Shown: positions 63,491-64,000 of the stretch, in pieces | Layout of the letters: each line of letters begins with the position of its first letter | Numbering within the stretch: the first letter of the stretch is position 1 | Assembly (NCBI GenBank): GCA_046290675.1 | Contig: JBKAHA010000011.1 | Coordinates: 124,001-188,000, forward strand | DNA length: 64,000 nt | Direction: 5' to 3' | Origin: Aureliella sp046290675 | GTDB taxonomy: Bacteria > Planctomycetota > Planctomycetia > Pirellulales > Pirellulaceae | The notes under the pieces: generated by a model | What the model saw: the letters and a program-made list of their open reading frames with translations, nothing else | Told to the model about the DNA's origin: nothing | Databases searched by the model: none | Position numbers and translations under genes: made by a program

Positions 63491-64000
63491 TTAGCTGAAT
63501 GTTCCGGTGCTAGTGCCGAACGCTTCCGTTTCGATGCCCATCTTTTGAGCGATGTCGAGATATAGATTGCAGAGTCGGGTTTTACCCGGACCACCCGACT
63601 GCACTTTCTTGAACTCGCCAGTCGCATAGTCGCCACCGGCCAATACCACGGGTAGATCGGAATTGGTATGCGAGCTTCCATTGCCCATGCCGCTTCCAAA
63701 CAAGACGGCGGTCGTATCGAGTAGCGATTGTTCTCCATCCTGCATCGAAGCTAGTCGTGACAAGAATTTGTTGAATTGCTCGAGTTGGTACGTTTCCAAC
63801 GTTACCAAATGGTTCACCTTCTCTTCGTCGTTGCCGTGGTGAGAAAGGCTGTGGTACGACTGGTCGATACCGAGGTTCTGCGGGAGGAAACTGCCGCCGA
63901 TTTCGAGCGTTGCGACACGAGTCGAATCCGTCTGTAGAGCCAGCGCGATCAACTCGTAGAGCATCGGTAAATCGTCGACCGTGTTCGTGTTGGCAGGCTG
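63491..64000 (-). CDS. DUF1552 protein, 5' end beyond the window
   Basis: The C-terminal 170 residues are visible, and the frame is open to the window edge (a methionine at 63964 is internal). DUF1552 features include LQTDSTRVATLEIGG, HHGNDEEKVNHL, LDTTAVLFGSGMGNGSSHTNSDLP and VVLAGGDY. It is followed by the complete PSD1 gene 148 bases downstream. The protein is presumably exported by a Tat signal outside the window, as for the related protein at 17500. The function is unknown. Confidence 0.85.
   Translation of the reverse strand, partial: QPANTNTVDDLPMLYELIALALQTDSTRVATLEIGGSFLPQNLGIDQSYHSLSHHGNDEEKVNHLVTLETYQLEQFNKFLSRLASMQDGEQSLLDTTAVLFGSGMGNGSSHTNSDLPVVLAGGDYATGEFKKVQSGGPGKTRLCNLYLDIAQKMGIETEAFGTSTGTFS

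Overview
The window looks like a chromosomal segment from a marine planctomycete, most likely a Pirellulales/Rhodopirellula-type bacterium. The evidence is the gene content. It includes PSD1-type proteins (DUF1587/1592/1588/1585) paired with DUF1552 proteins, several Cys-type sulfatases, a DUF1559 pseudopilin-like protein, a planctomycete-style ECF sigma factor with a Ser/Thr kinase-TPR partner, a very large PVC-type CxxCH cytochrome protein, CRTAC1-family (FG-GAP plus ASPIC/UnbV) proteins, and PEP-CTERM proteins with an exosortase. I see no rRNA, tRNA, CRISPR array, integrase or transposase. The genus is an inference; no marker gene was available.

Region 1-14652 (+ strand) is a nearly gap-free run of eleven genes. 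It holds a glycosyltransferase, an Alg14/Alg13-like (PssD/PssE-like) pair, a left-handed beta-helix acyltransferase fused to a family 2 glycosyltransferase, a Wzz/tyrosine-kinase-like chain-length protein whose P-loop lysine is missing, a DUF4114 protein with a C-terminal sorting tail, an exosortase with an EpsI-like extension, a membrane-anchored TPR protein, a receiver-domain protein, an H-NOX haem sensor and a hybrid histidine kinase. This reads as an exopolysaccharide and surface-protein locus ending in a nitric-oxide or oxygen sensing module, which is the most interesting system in the window.

Region 14700-22976 holds an S9 peptidase, a DUF1552 protein, and a breakpoint near 19641. There the 3' part of a PSD1 gene (- strand) meets the 3' part of a Ser/Thr kinase gene (+ strand), and both 5' parts are missing. 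A small membrane protein and a PhoD-like phosphatase follow. Region 23161-36745 is a degradative and regulatory stretch: a DUF1080 protein, two sulfatases, a sialate O-acetylesterase-like enzyme, a PEP-CTERM protein, the ECF sigma/kinase pair, a two-domain hydrolase and a seven-haem-motif lipoprotein cytochrome.

Region 36842-48167 (- strand) has two modules that pair a TPR protein with CRTAC1-family proteins. Between them lie a DUF1559 gene and a small lipoprotein gene, separated from each other by a strong hairpin. Region 48542-53826 has the large PVC cytochrome protein with its terminator and a second SASA-type esterase. It is followed by five tandem copies of a 180-bp repeat (53873-54778). 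Region 54983-64000 holds a CBS-domain protein and a convergent - strand series: the end of a DUF1552 gene, a complete PSD1 protein, a sulfatase, a BNR-repeat protein and a malic enzyme.
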